From: Juglans regia
Lineage: Eukaryota > Streptophyta > Magnoliopsida > Fagales > Juglandaceae
Direction of reading: 5' to 3'
DNA length: 64,000 nucleotides
NCBI RefSeq assembly: GCF_001411555.2
Contig: NC_049903.1
Location: 25,308,270 to 25,372,269 of the forward strand
Of the stretch, positions 1-11,200 are shown in pieces. Position 1 is the stretch's first letter. Each line of letters starts with the position of its first letter. The notes below the pieces were generated by a model. It was not told where the DNA came from and ran no database searches. It was given only the letters and a program-made list of their open reading frames with translations. A program made the translations under genes and the position numbers.

Positions 1-477
1 CAAAACCGAATGGCCTTTATGCATAACTCCATTTCAACAACCACCCTCCATTGAATCATCTTCTTTGAGCTGCACCTTCATGATCACTTGGCAGCCATCC
101 CTCCACCTTCTACCACCTAAACAATCCTTCAAGAAGTGACCTTACACCTGCACAAAACAGCCTTGAAGAAGAGACGAAGGGATGAGTTAAGTGCCATGAT
201 CAAATCTGTCAAAGGAAAACCACCTTGAACCCGTTAGCACCATGGTTTGTTTTTGTTGGTTTTTCTTCTATTTCTTCTGCACCACGACTTGACCAGTACC
301 CTTAGGTTCATTGTAGCAACTATAGTGATGAAATCATGGTAGTTTTAGGGCACTATTTACTCTGAACAAGTGACACAAGGTGATGTTGTGCAATCTGAAA
401 CTTCAGCCCCTTACACCACCACCCATGTCATCCAATCACCATGGACTTAGGCCAACATCTCCACCCCCTTGGCCACC

Positions 478-484
478 TATAAAT
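478..484 (+). promoter_or_regulatory. LTR core promoter TATA box (TATAAAT)
   Basis: TATAAATGC is followed by a pyrimidine-rich CTCC-CTCATTT stretch. The same arrangement occurs at 17835 in LTR D and 22414 in LTR A, so it is conserved between copies and is the likely Pol II promoter of the LTR. Transcription would start about 30 bp downstream; that is inferred. Confidence 0.6.
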
Positions 485-1854
485 GCCCCTCCACTCCCTC
501 ATTTGCTCCATAACTCATCTCTAGGTCCCCCTTGAGCATAGAGAACCATCTACCCCCTTAGTCTTGAGAGAAACCGAAAGGTGAGTATGTTTGAGTGTTC
601 TTCGAAGTTCTTGTGAGTTATTGTGCTAGGAGCTTGAGTGCGCTATGAAATTTGTAAGTGTCCTTGCCCTAGATCTTAGTTTACATGTCAAGTTGTGATT
701 TTAAATGTTGGAGTGATTTTTTGTTGAATTTAGAAAAAAGTTACCATGCTTGATTCATCATTAAGGACGGGTTAAGTGTTTAAATTGTTTTAAGTGAAAA
801 TTTAGATATGGCTTGTCTTAGCATATTTTGATGTGATTTACTAATATCTTATAATGATCATGGAAGGTTTGAGTTTTGATTAGAAGCATGCCGTGATAGG
901 TTTTGATTCTATCTTGTTTTTATCATCAAAATATGCATGAGTTTTAAGTAAGTTGTGATTAAGGTATGAAGCTTGATTTGTTCCACCTAGGCTTGATGAT
1001 TAAGCATTTAGAAACATTCTAACTGGGATAAGAACGATGATACATGTTTTGGGTGAGTTTTGAAAGCATGGTTTCGTGATTTGCACTAGGAACTTCAAGC
1101 GTGATTAATGGAAGATTAAGGTTTTTAGCCATGATTAAGGGTTGGGATGAACTTGCTCACCAAAGAATTGGTCTTTATCATATAATTAAGGATTATAGTG
1201 ATTGTTTGTGACTAAAGAGAATTTCACATGCATGCATTCATAAGGATCAATAGTTGAAAACACACTTAACCATCAACTAGAGGGCATGCCACGGGTTGGG
1301 ATTGTTTGAGCTAGTTCCATTTTTGAATTTTACAATTCTAAGAGTAGAGATGGTTTTATAATATCAAAAATATGGGGTCCATGAAGTTTGGTTAAATTTG
1401 AGGTTTGTTTACAAATAGTAAAAATTTAGGGCCTTAGTGGTAATTTATGAAAGTTTAGGGATATTTTCATAAATACCCATTTTTGAAGCCTTTAATTGTG
1501 AAAATCTTTCATAGTGGTATTAATCCTAACTTAGTATGAATTTGATTTCAGCTGCTATGACTTTTCAAACTCGGGAAATTTGTAAGTTAGCTTCTAACTT
1601 ACTCTTAGATAATTTAATTTACTTATTTTTCTTGTGTAAATGCCACATTCATATTAAATGTCATTTTGAGCATGAAATATCATATGATACATTATTGAGC
1701 ATTTGATTACTTGTTTACTTGAGAAGTGAAATTCTCACCATTTTAGCATATTTCATATATAAATATCATTTTTCATGAAGCTTGCCATGCACATGTCATG
1801 AAATATATTTTTCAAAGTATTGCATCAAAAAGAATTTTGTCACGATCCCAAAGG

Positions 1855-1876
1855 CTAGGATGGGAAATTATCCTAG
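1855..1876 (+). promoter_or_regulatory. Conserved LTR stem-loop 1 (CTAGGAT / ATCCTAG)
   Basis: Perfect 7-bp arms flank an 8-base loop inside a block of about 100 bp that also carries TCTGTCCACT and the CCTGGGTTGA-GAACAGTCAAC element. Equivalents occur at 7766-7787 and 25435-25456 in LTR B (minus) and 61869-61890 in LTR E. Eroded versions are near 13293 and 34733. It lies downstream of the TATA box and so is probably in the transcribed leader. The function is unknown. Confidence 0.6.
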
Positions 1877-2457
1877 TGGAACTCATCTGTCCACTTTGGA
1901 GTAAGTAAAAATGGAGTAATAACCCCTGGGTTGATGAAGAACAGTCAACAGACTTCGAATAGATTCTTTTTGAAGAACGCTGGAGTGAAGTCAAATGTTA
2001 TGATGCCTGATGCTGATGGGTGTATATGATATGATGTTATGATGATGTTATGTTATTTTACCAATGCATTGAGAATGATGTCTGCAGACAAAGACGTAGT
2101 GTCAACATAAGTTCTGCTATGGTAACCAGCAGGTGCTCACGGTGCATATGGGGAACCGTGTTGCTACCGTATGTATATTAATGATGGCTTTAATAATGAT
2201 GAAATGTTATGATTTTTTAAAACAATGAGGTATGAAATGTTCTCTTTCCGAAGTGTCAAGTTTTTTAAATGAGAAAGTGAAAATGTTCACTGAAGGAGAA
2301 AGTGCATCAAAGTTTTTCTGAAAATGTTGAGGAACCTGGATGGGTGAGAAATACGGATTTTTTTTTTTTTTTTTTTCTGCATATCCTTGCATGCATATCG
2401 TGTTTATCATTAATCATGCATATCTTATCTCTATGCAAGTTGGTTGTTTAACTTACT

Positions 2458-2476
2458 GAGATTTCAAGTAAATCTC
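2458..2476 (+). promoter_or_regulatory. Conserved LTR stem-loop 2 (GAGATTT / AAATCTC)
   Basis: Seven-base arms flank a 5-base loop. Equivalents are seen at 19630-19648 (inverted LTR A), 24458-24479 (LTR B, arms of 9 bp) and 35284-35300 (LTR D, arms of 6 bp). It is always next to a third stem-loop built on CATTC/GAATG. Confidence 0.6.
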
Positions 2477-2815
2477 ACCCTTGTGGACCGACCTAGGAAT
2501 GATAGAAGTTGTGTCAGGGCCAATAGAGGAAGAATAGGAAGGACCGCTATACAAATGGTTAAAGAGGAGCTGGATCATGAGCTAAGACTAGATATAATTT
2601 TGATGCTCATAAGCATTGTCTCTTTATACTTCAGAGCATATGAAATAGTTTATCTAACCATGGAACATGGATGAAATATTTTGTATTAAGGAAACTCTAT
2701 TCTTAAGTTTGAACTTATGATAGTTATTAATGCTATTGTGATGTTTTAGTTCATTTTGGCATGAGTTATAACTAATCACCCTTATTTCGCTGTGATTATT
2801 ACATACTGCTAGTTG

Positions 2816-2937
2816 AACTCGCACAGAGGCCTCGCATAGGGGCATCGAAGAGTTTGAACTTGCCTCCCTTGAGAGGACTAGGCAAGGGAGAGCCCTATTG
2901 AATTTTGAGGACAAAATTCCTTATAAGGATGGGAGGA
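2816..2937 (+). other. 3' internal remnant with polypurine tract of an LTR element
   Basis: The segment reads TTGAGGACAAAATTCC and then a polypurine tract AAGGATGGGAGGA at 2925-2937, directly followed by TGTGCGG. The same layout precedes the LTR at 20790. This marks the end of an internal region and the start of a 3' LTR (family C) at 2938. It is joined at its left to the truncated LTR A; how the junction formed is not clear. Confidence 0.6.
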
Positions 2938-3414
2938 TGTGCGGAATTGCCTAGCATGAAAGGGGATAGACCATTCTTGGAGCTGACTGGAAGACAAAGA
3001 TGAAAAATAATCTAGTGGTCTATGGAATTAGCTGCAGACGTTACAAGGTGTAGCCAGTCCAACACATGGGCGAGCAAGCACCTTGCAAATGCTCTGCTAA
3101 CATGTCCTAGAGTAAAGTGGAGAGAAGTGTGTTGTTTCACTAAAGGTGAGAGCGAAAAGGCCACTTACCGAGAATACAAGATTAATGAACTGCAAAAACC
3201 AGTAACCTTAACAAGACAAAGAGTTACTCGCCAAGGTGAGCTGCCATTTGGGAGTGACTAGGTAAGTGAGGGAGCTTTCTGGAAGTACACGAAAGTGTTG
3301 AGAAAAGTGGCAGTACAGCATGCAGAAGCCCCACCTGAAGTGGTTTTGCTATAAAGGTGAAGGCTTGATTGGTCATGTCGTCTGCACGTAACAGTACAAC
3401 CTAGGCCACGATTG
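2938..3414 (+). mobile_element. Start of family C LTR (host of later insertions)
   Basis: This begins with TG right after the polypurine tract, as a 3' LTR should. It was later split by the LINE fragment (3415-5512) and by solo LTRs B and D. It appears to continue at 5529-5676, 14755-16139 and from 35777. Its true end was not found. The short ORF at 3022-3261 has no recognised product. Confidence 0.5.
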
Positions 3415-3841
3415 TTTTTTTACAAAATCCCAAATTTATTGAAAAACCCTCACTTATGGCAGAGGAATATCGTGGTTACAACCTGACCCATGAAGATTCC
3501 AAATAAACAATAAAAAAAAAACCCAGGAATCAAAAGGAACTAACAAACCAACACAATACTCATTAAACTAGAAAGACCTCTAATAGAAATAAAGAATAAG
3601 AAGACAACGTGGTAACAAAGAATCTCAAAACCAACCCAGAAATAAGGAACTACAACTTGCACGCAGTAAATATCCCTCAACCGCAAATAAGGTAAGGAGA
3701 ATTTGTCAAGGCACAACAAACCTTTGAGTCTTCTAGGAATAAGGCTATGAGCACAAAGATCCATACAAGAATTACAGGCTCTTTGGCAAAAAAATCAGCA
3801 ACCATATTGTGTTCTCGAAAAACATGACAAATGCAACAATT

Positions 3842-4150
3842 AAGAGTTCAAATAAGGTCAATCACCTCTTCCCAAAAGTCCCATAAATACCAGTGGGAAC
3901 ATTCACCATGATGAATCCATGAAAGCACCATCATAGAATTTGTCTTAACCATAATATCTGATAATCCCATGCCATTACAAAGTCTAAGTCCAACTTTTAA
4001 AGCCCAAAATTCAGCTACAATATTAGTTTGAATTTGATAGTGATGAGAAAAGCCTGCAAATAAATTTTCTCTATGATCTCGAATCACACCACCTCCACCA
4101 AATAAGCCAGGATTATCATGTGAACAACCATCTATATTTAACTTCTAATA
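3842..4150 (-). pseudogene. LINE ORF2 RNase H-like domain, dead fragment
   Basis: The minus-strand reading starts with LNIDGCS (the usual N-I-D-G start of plant LINE RNase H). It continues through a GGGGVIRDHREN motif, NIVAEFWALKVGL (Glu position) and DIMVKTNSMMVLSWI, where the usual D of E-x-D-S is replaced: KTNS instead of the common E/D-S. It ends in WDFWEEVIDLI and a stop. Family assignment (RVT_3-type RNase H) is from motif recognition. It is non-functional because the rest of ORF2 is lost. Confidence 0.75.
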
Positions 4151-4456
4151 AACAAGATCTGGAGGTTACCAAGCAAAAGCTCTAGCTTTAGTACACCGCG
4201 GCATAAGGATAGGACATCTAATGCTCCGCAACATCTCTTGGTCCCAAATAGAACAAGACTTGAACTTCATAGGTGTTAGGAAGCTTCAGTGAGGGAGGAA
4301 ACCCTAAGTCAAGAATGGAAGACATGAAGTGCAGAGGGAAATTGAAGTGAATTGACTTGAAGTGTGGGAGATCAAACAATGATGTTGTATGTAGCAAGAG
4401 GAGCATGGCGTTTTAGTAATAAAAGTATTAGTTGGTCAATAATATGTAAGATGCAA

Positions 4457-4554
4457 CGTTTTGGCATTGTATAAGCCAAAACGGTGTGTCCCATTTAAGT
4501 GGTCTTTTATTATCAGTTTGTAAAACGCAGAGTTTTGGCTTGTATAGGCCAAAA
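4457..4554. repeat. Twin short inverted repeats built on TTTTGGC/GCCAAAA
   Basis: The first hairpin is 4457-4483, with 9-bp arms CGTTTTGGC and GCCAAAACG and a 9-base loop. The second is 4533-4554, with 7-bp arms TTTTGGC and GCCAAAA and an 8-base loop TTGTATAG that resembles the first loop ATTGTATAA. They lie in the unexplained middle of the LINE fragment. Function is unknown. Confidence 0.5.
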
Positions 4555-5169
4555 AGATGCGTTCTAGATGGTGGGTCTTTATTCAGTAATTGTCATTCAT
4601 GTTCATAGGAGGTAACTTTAGATTAGCCTGGGGAGTTTGTTGGAGATGCTTTATTTGGGTGAGAGAGGATCTGTGGAGGCACTTTTTGATCTTGAATTCA
4701 ATCCACAGTCCGTAGTAGGAGGAAGGAGTTGCCTTGAACAATTCCAAAGTAGTTATTTCAATGAATGCAGAATTTCTTCATCTCTATGGTCTCTTTATCA
4801 TTTTGACAAACACCTTGCATGCACTCTGATTATTGATTGCAGGCGCTACATTCATTTCCAGTTCCTTTCCTTATTACATTTAGTGAAGAATACTAAGGTT
4901 CCTAACAATAGGCACCACAAACAAATTCTGAATCTGCATCAGAATAGCCGACACAATATGCTCCCAAGTGAATTTGCTATCCTCCATGCAAATCTTACAC
5001 CAAAAAAACCAAAGTCCCTAAATAATCGTAGTCAGATTAAGGCCACGCACTATCCCGAGCTGAGAAGAACTTTTGGATTTCGACCACCAAAGTGAAGCAT
5101 GATAAAAAATACTTTGACCTCTTCTATATCTCACCTCTAACCTCTTGGAAAAAAATTCTCAAATTTTTT

Positions 5170-5469
5170 CACCTAGAAAACCATTCCCAAACAAATGTTC
5201 TTTGTTTCAATAGCACATTTATCCACACAACAATAGCAGCGAGATGGTAAATGAATACTTATTTTTTTAACATTCGCATCAACAGGCAGTGCATGATTCC
5301 AAAATTTCCAAGCAATATAAAAGATTTTACTAGGAATACCTCTAAACCAGGTCCATTTTGCCCAATGGGGAGGTTTCGATTGAAGCCTTAAAATATTCCA
5401 TGCTCCCTTAGTCGAAAATTTACCATTAGACGAAGGTGCCCAAATGAAAATGTTTGAACCTTGCTTCAA
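5170..5469 (-). pseudogene. LINE ORF2 zinc-binding (zf-RVT) region, dead fragment
   Basis: The open stretch contains FIWAPSSNGKFSTKGAWNIL, then a W-x-W-FRGIPSKIFYIAWKFW core and RCYCC, typical of the zf-RVT region between reverse transcriptase and RNase H in plant LINEs. It is the most 5' coding part kept by the truncated element. Reading is lost on both sides. Confidence 0.7.
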
Positions 5470-6812
5470 CCGAATATTAGATTGCAGAATTTCATTAACC
5501 GAAAATGTCTAGACCCAGGCCACGATCGAAACCCTCTTTCAAGGAAAGTCAGAGGACAAAGCATGTGGATCATGCTTGGCAATCTATCTCTGTCATTCTG
5601 TAGTTCGACGGCGAAGGATTAAAGAAAATCCTTACTATAGATCTGTAGTCAGAAAGGACATCTGAGAAACCCACCTTGTAACAGCCCGCTAGAAATTCTC
5701 TGGTGGGATTTCTATTAACTTTAGGAATCTCGTGAAAACATCGTATGTTTTTACGAATCGACCAATCGCACATATTTTAGTCTGTCAACATAGTTACTGT
5801 TATCACTCACTATGGTGCTAGAAATATGAGTTTAATTATTTGAGATAGTTAGAAGTGTCAGAATGTGTTTTGGTTTATGCCATTAGACTCAGTTGATCAT
5901 TTAAGATTTTATGGTGCAATAACCCATTTTCATAATTTCGGACAAAACACCTGTTCAAAATTGTGAAATTATTTTTAAAGGTACTTCGGGGTTGAATTTC
6001 GGTAAACAATTTTCATTATAGGTTAATATGAATATTTAAAATTTTTCAATAATAAGTTTATTATGCATTTGTTTTGAGGGAATAGTAACCTCGATGAACG
6101 CACCCAAAGCAGTGTTTTCAAAATCACAATGTGGAATGTCCAAATCAGGTAAGAGAAGTTTTATTTTGACACTTGGTAAGATTTTAGCCTCACATAGTGA
6201 ATAGTATTAGACACTTGGCACAAAGAGGAATCATTAGATAGAATTGTGAAGGAAATCAAGGTATGAGATCATCGCACCTAAGCAAAGTTTTGTTTCATCT
6301 GATCAACCAATTTGTGCCAGACCAAAAAGGGTTTCAATCCTAGCGAAACCCTAAATGATTGGGATCCAATTGAAACCCCAAAAGCTTGGTTGAAACTGAA
6401 ACTGTGACGCCCCCAAATTCCGCTTGGGATCAGACGGACATTTGAAGCGTTGAGACATGCAACACAAGGTTACCTGCCCCCGTTCATGATATATAAGATG
6501 CAATATTACTAACATGCATCTAGCATTATGCAATATTCGCAGCGGATAATTTTTTTTTCTTTAGCAATACTATGCACCAAACTGAAATATCCTAAATACG
6601 TAAAACATACTTCATACATAATGACGTACTAAACAACTGAGATCACTACACTAGTCCAAAATGGTTGTGATCAAAAGAGTGTTGGAGATTGAACACCACA
6701 AATACTAGTAATGAGGTAACTATTGTACTACCATCTACGTCACACCATTGTTTAGTCGATCATTTCCAGTTGGTCGATTCTCGATTCTCCTTCAGATCCT
6801 GTAACAAAATCT

Positions 6813-6831
6813 ACCATTCTGGGGGAATGGT
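6813..6831 (-). promoter_or_regulatory. Conserved LTR stem-loop 3 (ACCATTC / GAATGGT)
   Basis: Seven-base arms flank the loop TGGGG. The counterpart in inverted LTR A at 19590-19613 has arms CTATCATTCC and GGAATGATAG. The C-G pair here replaces a T-A pair there, i.e. a compensatory change. Other copies are at 24421-24441, 35322-35338 and 62479-62504; an eroded one is at 14246-14268. Confidence 0.55.
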
Positions 6832-6943
6832 TGTTGGGACTACCACAGTGAGATTTGATTACAAATCCCAGCAAGTTAACAGGAAACTTCCACACAGGTT
6901 AATGATGCATGCATGGCAGTAAAAGCATGAATGCATAATCAAA

Positions 6944-7330
6944 TCATAAGTAATCATAGCATAACTTGATATACAACATAACATAACTGGCATAACTTAA
7001 ACTGAAACTGAAGTTTAGCGTGAACGTGACTTGAAACATAACATGGACTTGAAACATAACATGAACGTGAACTTGAAACATAACATGGACTTGAAACATA
7101 ACATGAACGTGAACATGCATAATTTGAACTTGAACTTGAAACATAACATGAACCTGAGCATGACATAGCATAAATGTGAACTTGGAACATAACGTAAACA
7201 TGAACATAACATAATATGAACTTGAAACATATTCTTATCTCATGGGATTACCATGATTGCGTGAACATAAACTCGAACATAACATAACGTGAAACATGAC
7301 TTGAACGTGAAATGCATGAACTTGGAATCT
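6944..7330 (-). repeat. Short degenerate tandem repeats in LTR B (ACATAACATGAACGTGAACTTGA-type)
   Basis: Units of about 10-24 bp built from TGAAC, TTGAAAC and CATAACATG recur through this stretch. Corresponding blocks lie at 13735-14160 (plus, outer LTR) and 24590-25035 (third LTR B), so the repeat belongs to the family B LTR. The runs lack stop codons in several frames, giving false ORFs. Confidence 0.75.
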
Positions 7331-7460
7331 TATTCAATAGACTTAATCATTAATGTGACCATATGGGTGCTACACAGGTCCCCTTGAGCCGTATGTCCCT
7401 GCCAATTACCACATCACATCACAGGTTTCTATACCAGCTGTGAGTGCGTTAATACGTACT

Positions 7461-7613
7461 CCACAGTTGTTGTGGCCCCACGTATTCTACGTGTCACAAT
7501 TGCTGTGTCTCACGTAGTGTATGCTCCACAGTTGTTGTGGCCCCATACTTCATGCTCCATAGTTGTTGTGGCCCCATGACTTATCTGTTTGTGCCACACT
7601 TGCTGTGACCACA
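7461..7613 (-). repeat. Cluster of small hairpins with CCACA/TGTGG arms in LTR B
   Basis: CCACA-GTTGT-TGTGG occurs at 7461-7475 and 7526-7540, with variants at 7557-7571 and in the CACAATTGCTGTG and CCACACTTGCTGTGA stretches. The other two family B LTRs carry the same cluster near 13440-13615 and 25160-25290. It is probably a structural or regulatory part of the LTR; this is inference. Confidence 0.6.
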
Positions 7614-7799
7614 CGTAACATAATGTGTGGCACCATCGGCGTTAGTGCCTAGCTCGTTCCGGTGACCAGTTAATTAGGCCACATTCGCAACCTGTTGACT
7701 ATACTTCGTCAACTTAGGGAATTTCACACCTATTTAGATACTCTAGCGTGAACAAAGGAGTTCTACTAGGATATTACCCCATCCTAGCGCTTAGGGTCG

Positions 7800-8262
7800 T
7801 GATTGACATGAATAACTTAACTGGCATACATGACATTTCGTAACGTGACGTAACATGAACATGACATAAATGTGACATAAAAGACAGAAATCTTGACGTA
7901 GCGTAACGTGACATGAACGTACGACGATAGGCATGACATACTTTGAAACATAAATGTAACATACAACATTTCATAACATGGCATACATGTAACAGGCAAC
8001 ATTTCGTAACATAGCATACCATGTAACAAACAACATTTCTTAACATGGCGTAACATGTGACAGTGAATATTACGTGACATGAAATACATGTAATAGATGG
8101 CATCCTTAACTTAACATGACATACTTGCAATGTATAGCATTGTATAGCAATACGTGACAGAATATCTTGTGTAACAGATGAATAACGCATGACAGAATAA
8201 ATTATGTGTAATAGATAAATATGTAATGACTTGGCATGGCAAATATGATAACATGCATACAT
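7800..8262 (-). repeat. Second short-repeat block of LTR B (CATAACATGTAACAGACAACATTTCG-like units)
   Basis: Imperfect units of about 30 bp around ACAACATTTCxTAACATGGCATAcATGTAACA recur. Equivalents are at about 12807-13270 (outer copy) and 25470-25900 (third copy). Open frames across it are artefacts. Confidence 0.65.
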
Positions 8263-11200
8263 ACAATTTAGTTCTCTTACTTATCACTCATACACATTAA
8301 ACTGATAGTAAGTTAAAAGCTAACTTACCTCGATCTTCGCGCTTCGAGACAAACTCAAGTGCGATCATGATAAACTGAAAATAGTGATTTCTAAAAGTTA
8401 GAACTTAATTACTAACAATTAAGAATATGGAAAAATATCAACTTAGAGTAAAGTTATCATTTTACCCTCTACATGTGGGAAAATGACCATTTTACCCCTA
8501 ACTTAAGGATTTTGCATCCTAACTCCAAAAATCACCAAAATTTACATACCTTATGTAAATTTTGTCCTAAGCTCAAAAAATCAATTCAAAAAAATTTAAA
8601 ACTAAATACAACCATCAAAACTCTATATGGCCGAAACTTAGAAGGCTAATTCTTTTGCTTTTTGTTGTAATTCTTTCAAATCTCAAAACTCATGATTAAA
8701 CCAAAATTTTTCTTCTACTATACTCATAACATATTCCTAAGAATAATCTTGTTTTGAATCTTGAACAAAAGTCATCAAAATCACTAAAACCATACTTGAA
8801 CTTTTTGGTTTCTCTTCTAAGTTCAAAACAGATTTTTGTTTCTAACTTGTTTTGATCAACCTCTTGATCCATGACTTATAAAGAAGTGATCTTCAAACCA
8901 AAACATCACATGGTTCAAAAAGGTGTCCTAAAACAGATCCAAGCTTCAAACTCAAGATCACATGGGTAAACATCAACCAAAACATAAATTTAGCCAAGAA
9001 CATCATCACTTTGGCCAAACCAAATATCTCCTTGCATAAAATTTCATATCTTCGAAACTAACATCAAATATCTTCAAAATAACATTCTAACATGTATATA
9101 AGAGGCTTAGTATCTTCTAATAAAAATATCAAAGCCATTGGAATAAGATTAAACCATAAAAGATTTAAACTTTCTCAAATCAGAAACTGTTTTGCCTCTT
9201 CCAGTTTCTAAGTTTCTAGACCTAAGAAAATATTTCACCAAAACTTTTAATCATGCAAAAAATCCTCAACCAATAATCATATACACATGTTAACAGTACT
9301 CCATAAAAATTTCGGACCAAGATCTATTCATTAGCTTGGTCAAAAACTCCAAAATATAACACACTCTCCAGTTTATCGCCCAGAATGACCTTTTTGGAGT
9401 ATAAACAACTTTTGACCAATCAAATGATCTCCAAAAGGAACGAATAAGATATCCAAGTAAACTAGACTCCAAAAGAAACAACTTTCATGAGGAAATGTTG
9501 TGAGAAAACACTTACAAAAGCTTCGAAACAGGCGTTCAAAAGAGCTTTGAAAAACTGTCCGAGAGTGTCTTTTATGTTCTATGAAGGAAAAGTGTAAAGG
9601 AGAGTTGCTTTTCGTGGAAAGTGGACTGGAGAGCCTCTTACACAAGCTATGGAAAGTGATAGGACTGAAGGAAAGGTTGAGTTTTGACCTTTTCTTCTCA
9701 TAAAAATCAGTCCAAGATCTTTTCACAAGGTGGAGTGTAAGAGTGAAAGAGTGAGGTGGCCCTTTAGCTTTGTATTTGAAGAACCTTCTAGGCCCTTCTT
9801 GTAAAGATCTGTCCAGCCAAGTGGGGGTACAAAACTTAGCCATGAAGCAATGCTAATGTGGTCAATTTCGTGGGCCTTAGTGAGCCTAAACCGAAAGGGC
9901 CTAAATTTTGCGGTTTAAAGAGGGTTTGGGTTGCTATCAAGCCCAAATCTAATATCACTTGACCCAATCAATTTTTCAAGGTTAGCAAGGTTGGATAATG
10001 ATGTTCTAACACAAATTTGAAAGATTAATAGCATGTGGAAGTGATTTAATCAGGTGATTAAACACAATACTAGAAATCGGATTAGAAAGGGTTTAGAGGC
10101 CAACTTTAGGGTTTTGGGGAAACCGTTTAGGGTTCCAATTTCAAAAATGTTTTTGGGCTTTCAATTGGATTCCCACCATTTAGGGTTTTACTAGGATTGA
10201 AGACCTCTTTGATCTGGCACAATTTGGTTGAGCAGATGAAACAAAGTTTTGCTTAAGTGACATGATTTCACAACTTGGTTCCTTAAAATCCATCAAACGC
10301 TCCTCATGGTGCCAAGTGTCCAAATAAAATTTCTCTAATCTAATTTGGACATCCATACTGTGATTTTGAAACACTGCAATTGATACGCTTACCGGGATTA
10401 CTATTCACTCTGAAAAAGTGAATCATAAACTTAACACTAAAAATTCCTAAATATTCATATTAACCTACAGTGAAAATCTTTTACCGAAATTCAACCTCGA
10501 ACTACCCCTAAAAATAACTTCACAATTTCCAACAGACGTTTCGTCCGGAATTATGAAAATAGGCTATTGCGCCATAAAATCCTAACTAATCCACTGAGTC
10601 TAATGGCGTAGACCATAATGCATTCTGACACTTCTAACCACCTCAAATAAATAAAACTCATATTTCTAGCACTATAGTGAGTGATAACACTGACTATGTT
10701 GACAAACTAAAACCTATGCAATTGGTCGATTCGTAAAAACTTATTAGGCTTTTACGAGATTCCTAAAGTCAATAGAAATTCCACCAATGAATTTCTAGCG
10801 GGCTGTTACAGAAACCCTAAACGGTTTCCCCAAACTCGAAAGTTGGCCTCCAAACCCTTTTTAATATGATTTCTAGCATTGTGTTTAATCACTTGATTAA
10901 ATCACTTCCACATGCTATCAATTAATCAAATCCTTGTTATGATATCATTATCCAACCTTTTAAATCTTGGAAATTTGATTGGGCTAAGAACAATTAGTTT
11001 TGGGCTTGATAGCATATCAAACCCTAACCAAACCCCCTTTAAACACCAAATTGAAGCCCACTTGGTTGGGGCCCACCAAGGCCCACGAAATTGGCCACCT
11101 TGGCAAAGCTTCTTGGAGAAGTTTCCTCCCCCACATGGCAGACCATCCACTACCATTGGCTACACCCAATAGTGCCTTGATGTGAAGAAGAAATCCACTC

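Larger units (their letters stand above)
1..2815 (+). mobile_element. Long gypsy LTR, family A, fragment (5' part outside window)
   Basis: This LTR body enters from the left edge. It aligns by eye with the LTR starting at 20790: base 1 corresponds to about 21929, where both read CAAAACCGAATGGC. It also matches the LTR D pieces at 16140-19162 and 34662-35771. It contains a TATA box, the conserved CTAGGAT stem-loop at 1855 and the GAGATTT stem-loop at 2458. The match stops at the bases CTAGTTG, about 170 bp before the usual LTR end (compare 35655-35771), so the 3' tip is missing. No coding capacity is seen; short ORFs here are chance. Confidence 0.8.
3415..5512 (-). mobile_element. 5'-truncated LINE (L1-type) fragment
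   Basis: The A-tail (poly-T on the plus strand at 3415) marks the 3' end. The flanks are near-identical 16-base repeats at 3399-3414 and 5513-5528, ACCTAGGCCACGATTG and ACCCAGGCCACGATCG, differing by two C/T changes. They read as an aged target-site duplication. The fragment keeps only the C-terminal part of ORF2: a zinc-binding region (5170-5469) and an RNase H-like domain (about 3842-4150). Stops and frameshifts break the remainder. The middle, about 4200-4900, has no recognisable LINE coding and may be a later insertion. Confidence 0.85.
6403..10810 (-). mobile_element. Solo LTR, gypsy family B, inverted and nested in another family B LTR
   Basis: Read on the plus strand it begins TGTGACGCC and ends GGGCTGTTACA, the reverse complement of the family B termini. 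The perfect 5-bp duplication GAAAC at 6398-6402 and 10811-10815 proves insertion into the outer LTR B. Length is 4408 bp. No internal retrotransposon sequence is present. ORFs in three overlapping frames (6944-7230, 7774-8262) come from repeats lacking stop codons and are not genes. Confidence 0.92.

Noticed and set aside
4637..5095. Open frame of 152 codons on the plus strand
   Set aside because: It lies antisense across the LINE fragment, has no recognisable domain and no gene structure.
6944..7330. Short regularly recurring units that could suggest a CRISPR-like array, and ORFs in three frames
   Set aside because: Units are degenerate, without unique spacers, and occur in all three family B LTRs in a plant genome. 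The ORFs exist only because the repeats lack stop codons.
9373..9843. Open frame of 156 codons on the minus strand
   Set aside because: It lies inside the solo LTR B and is not open at the equivalent place in the other two LTR B copies; no domain seen.
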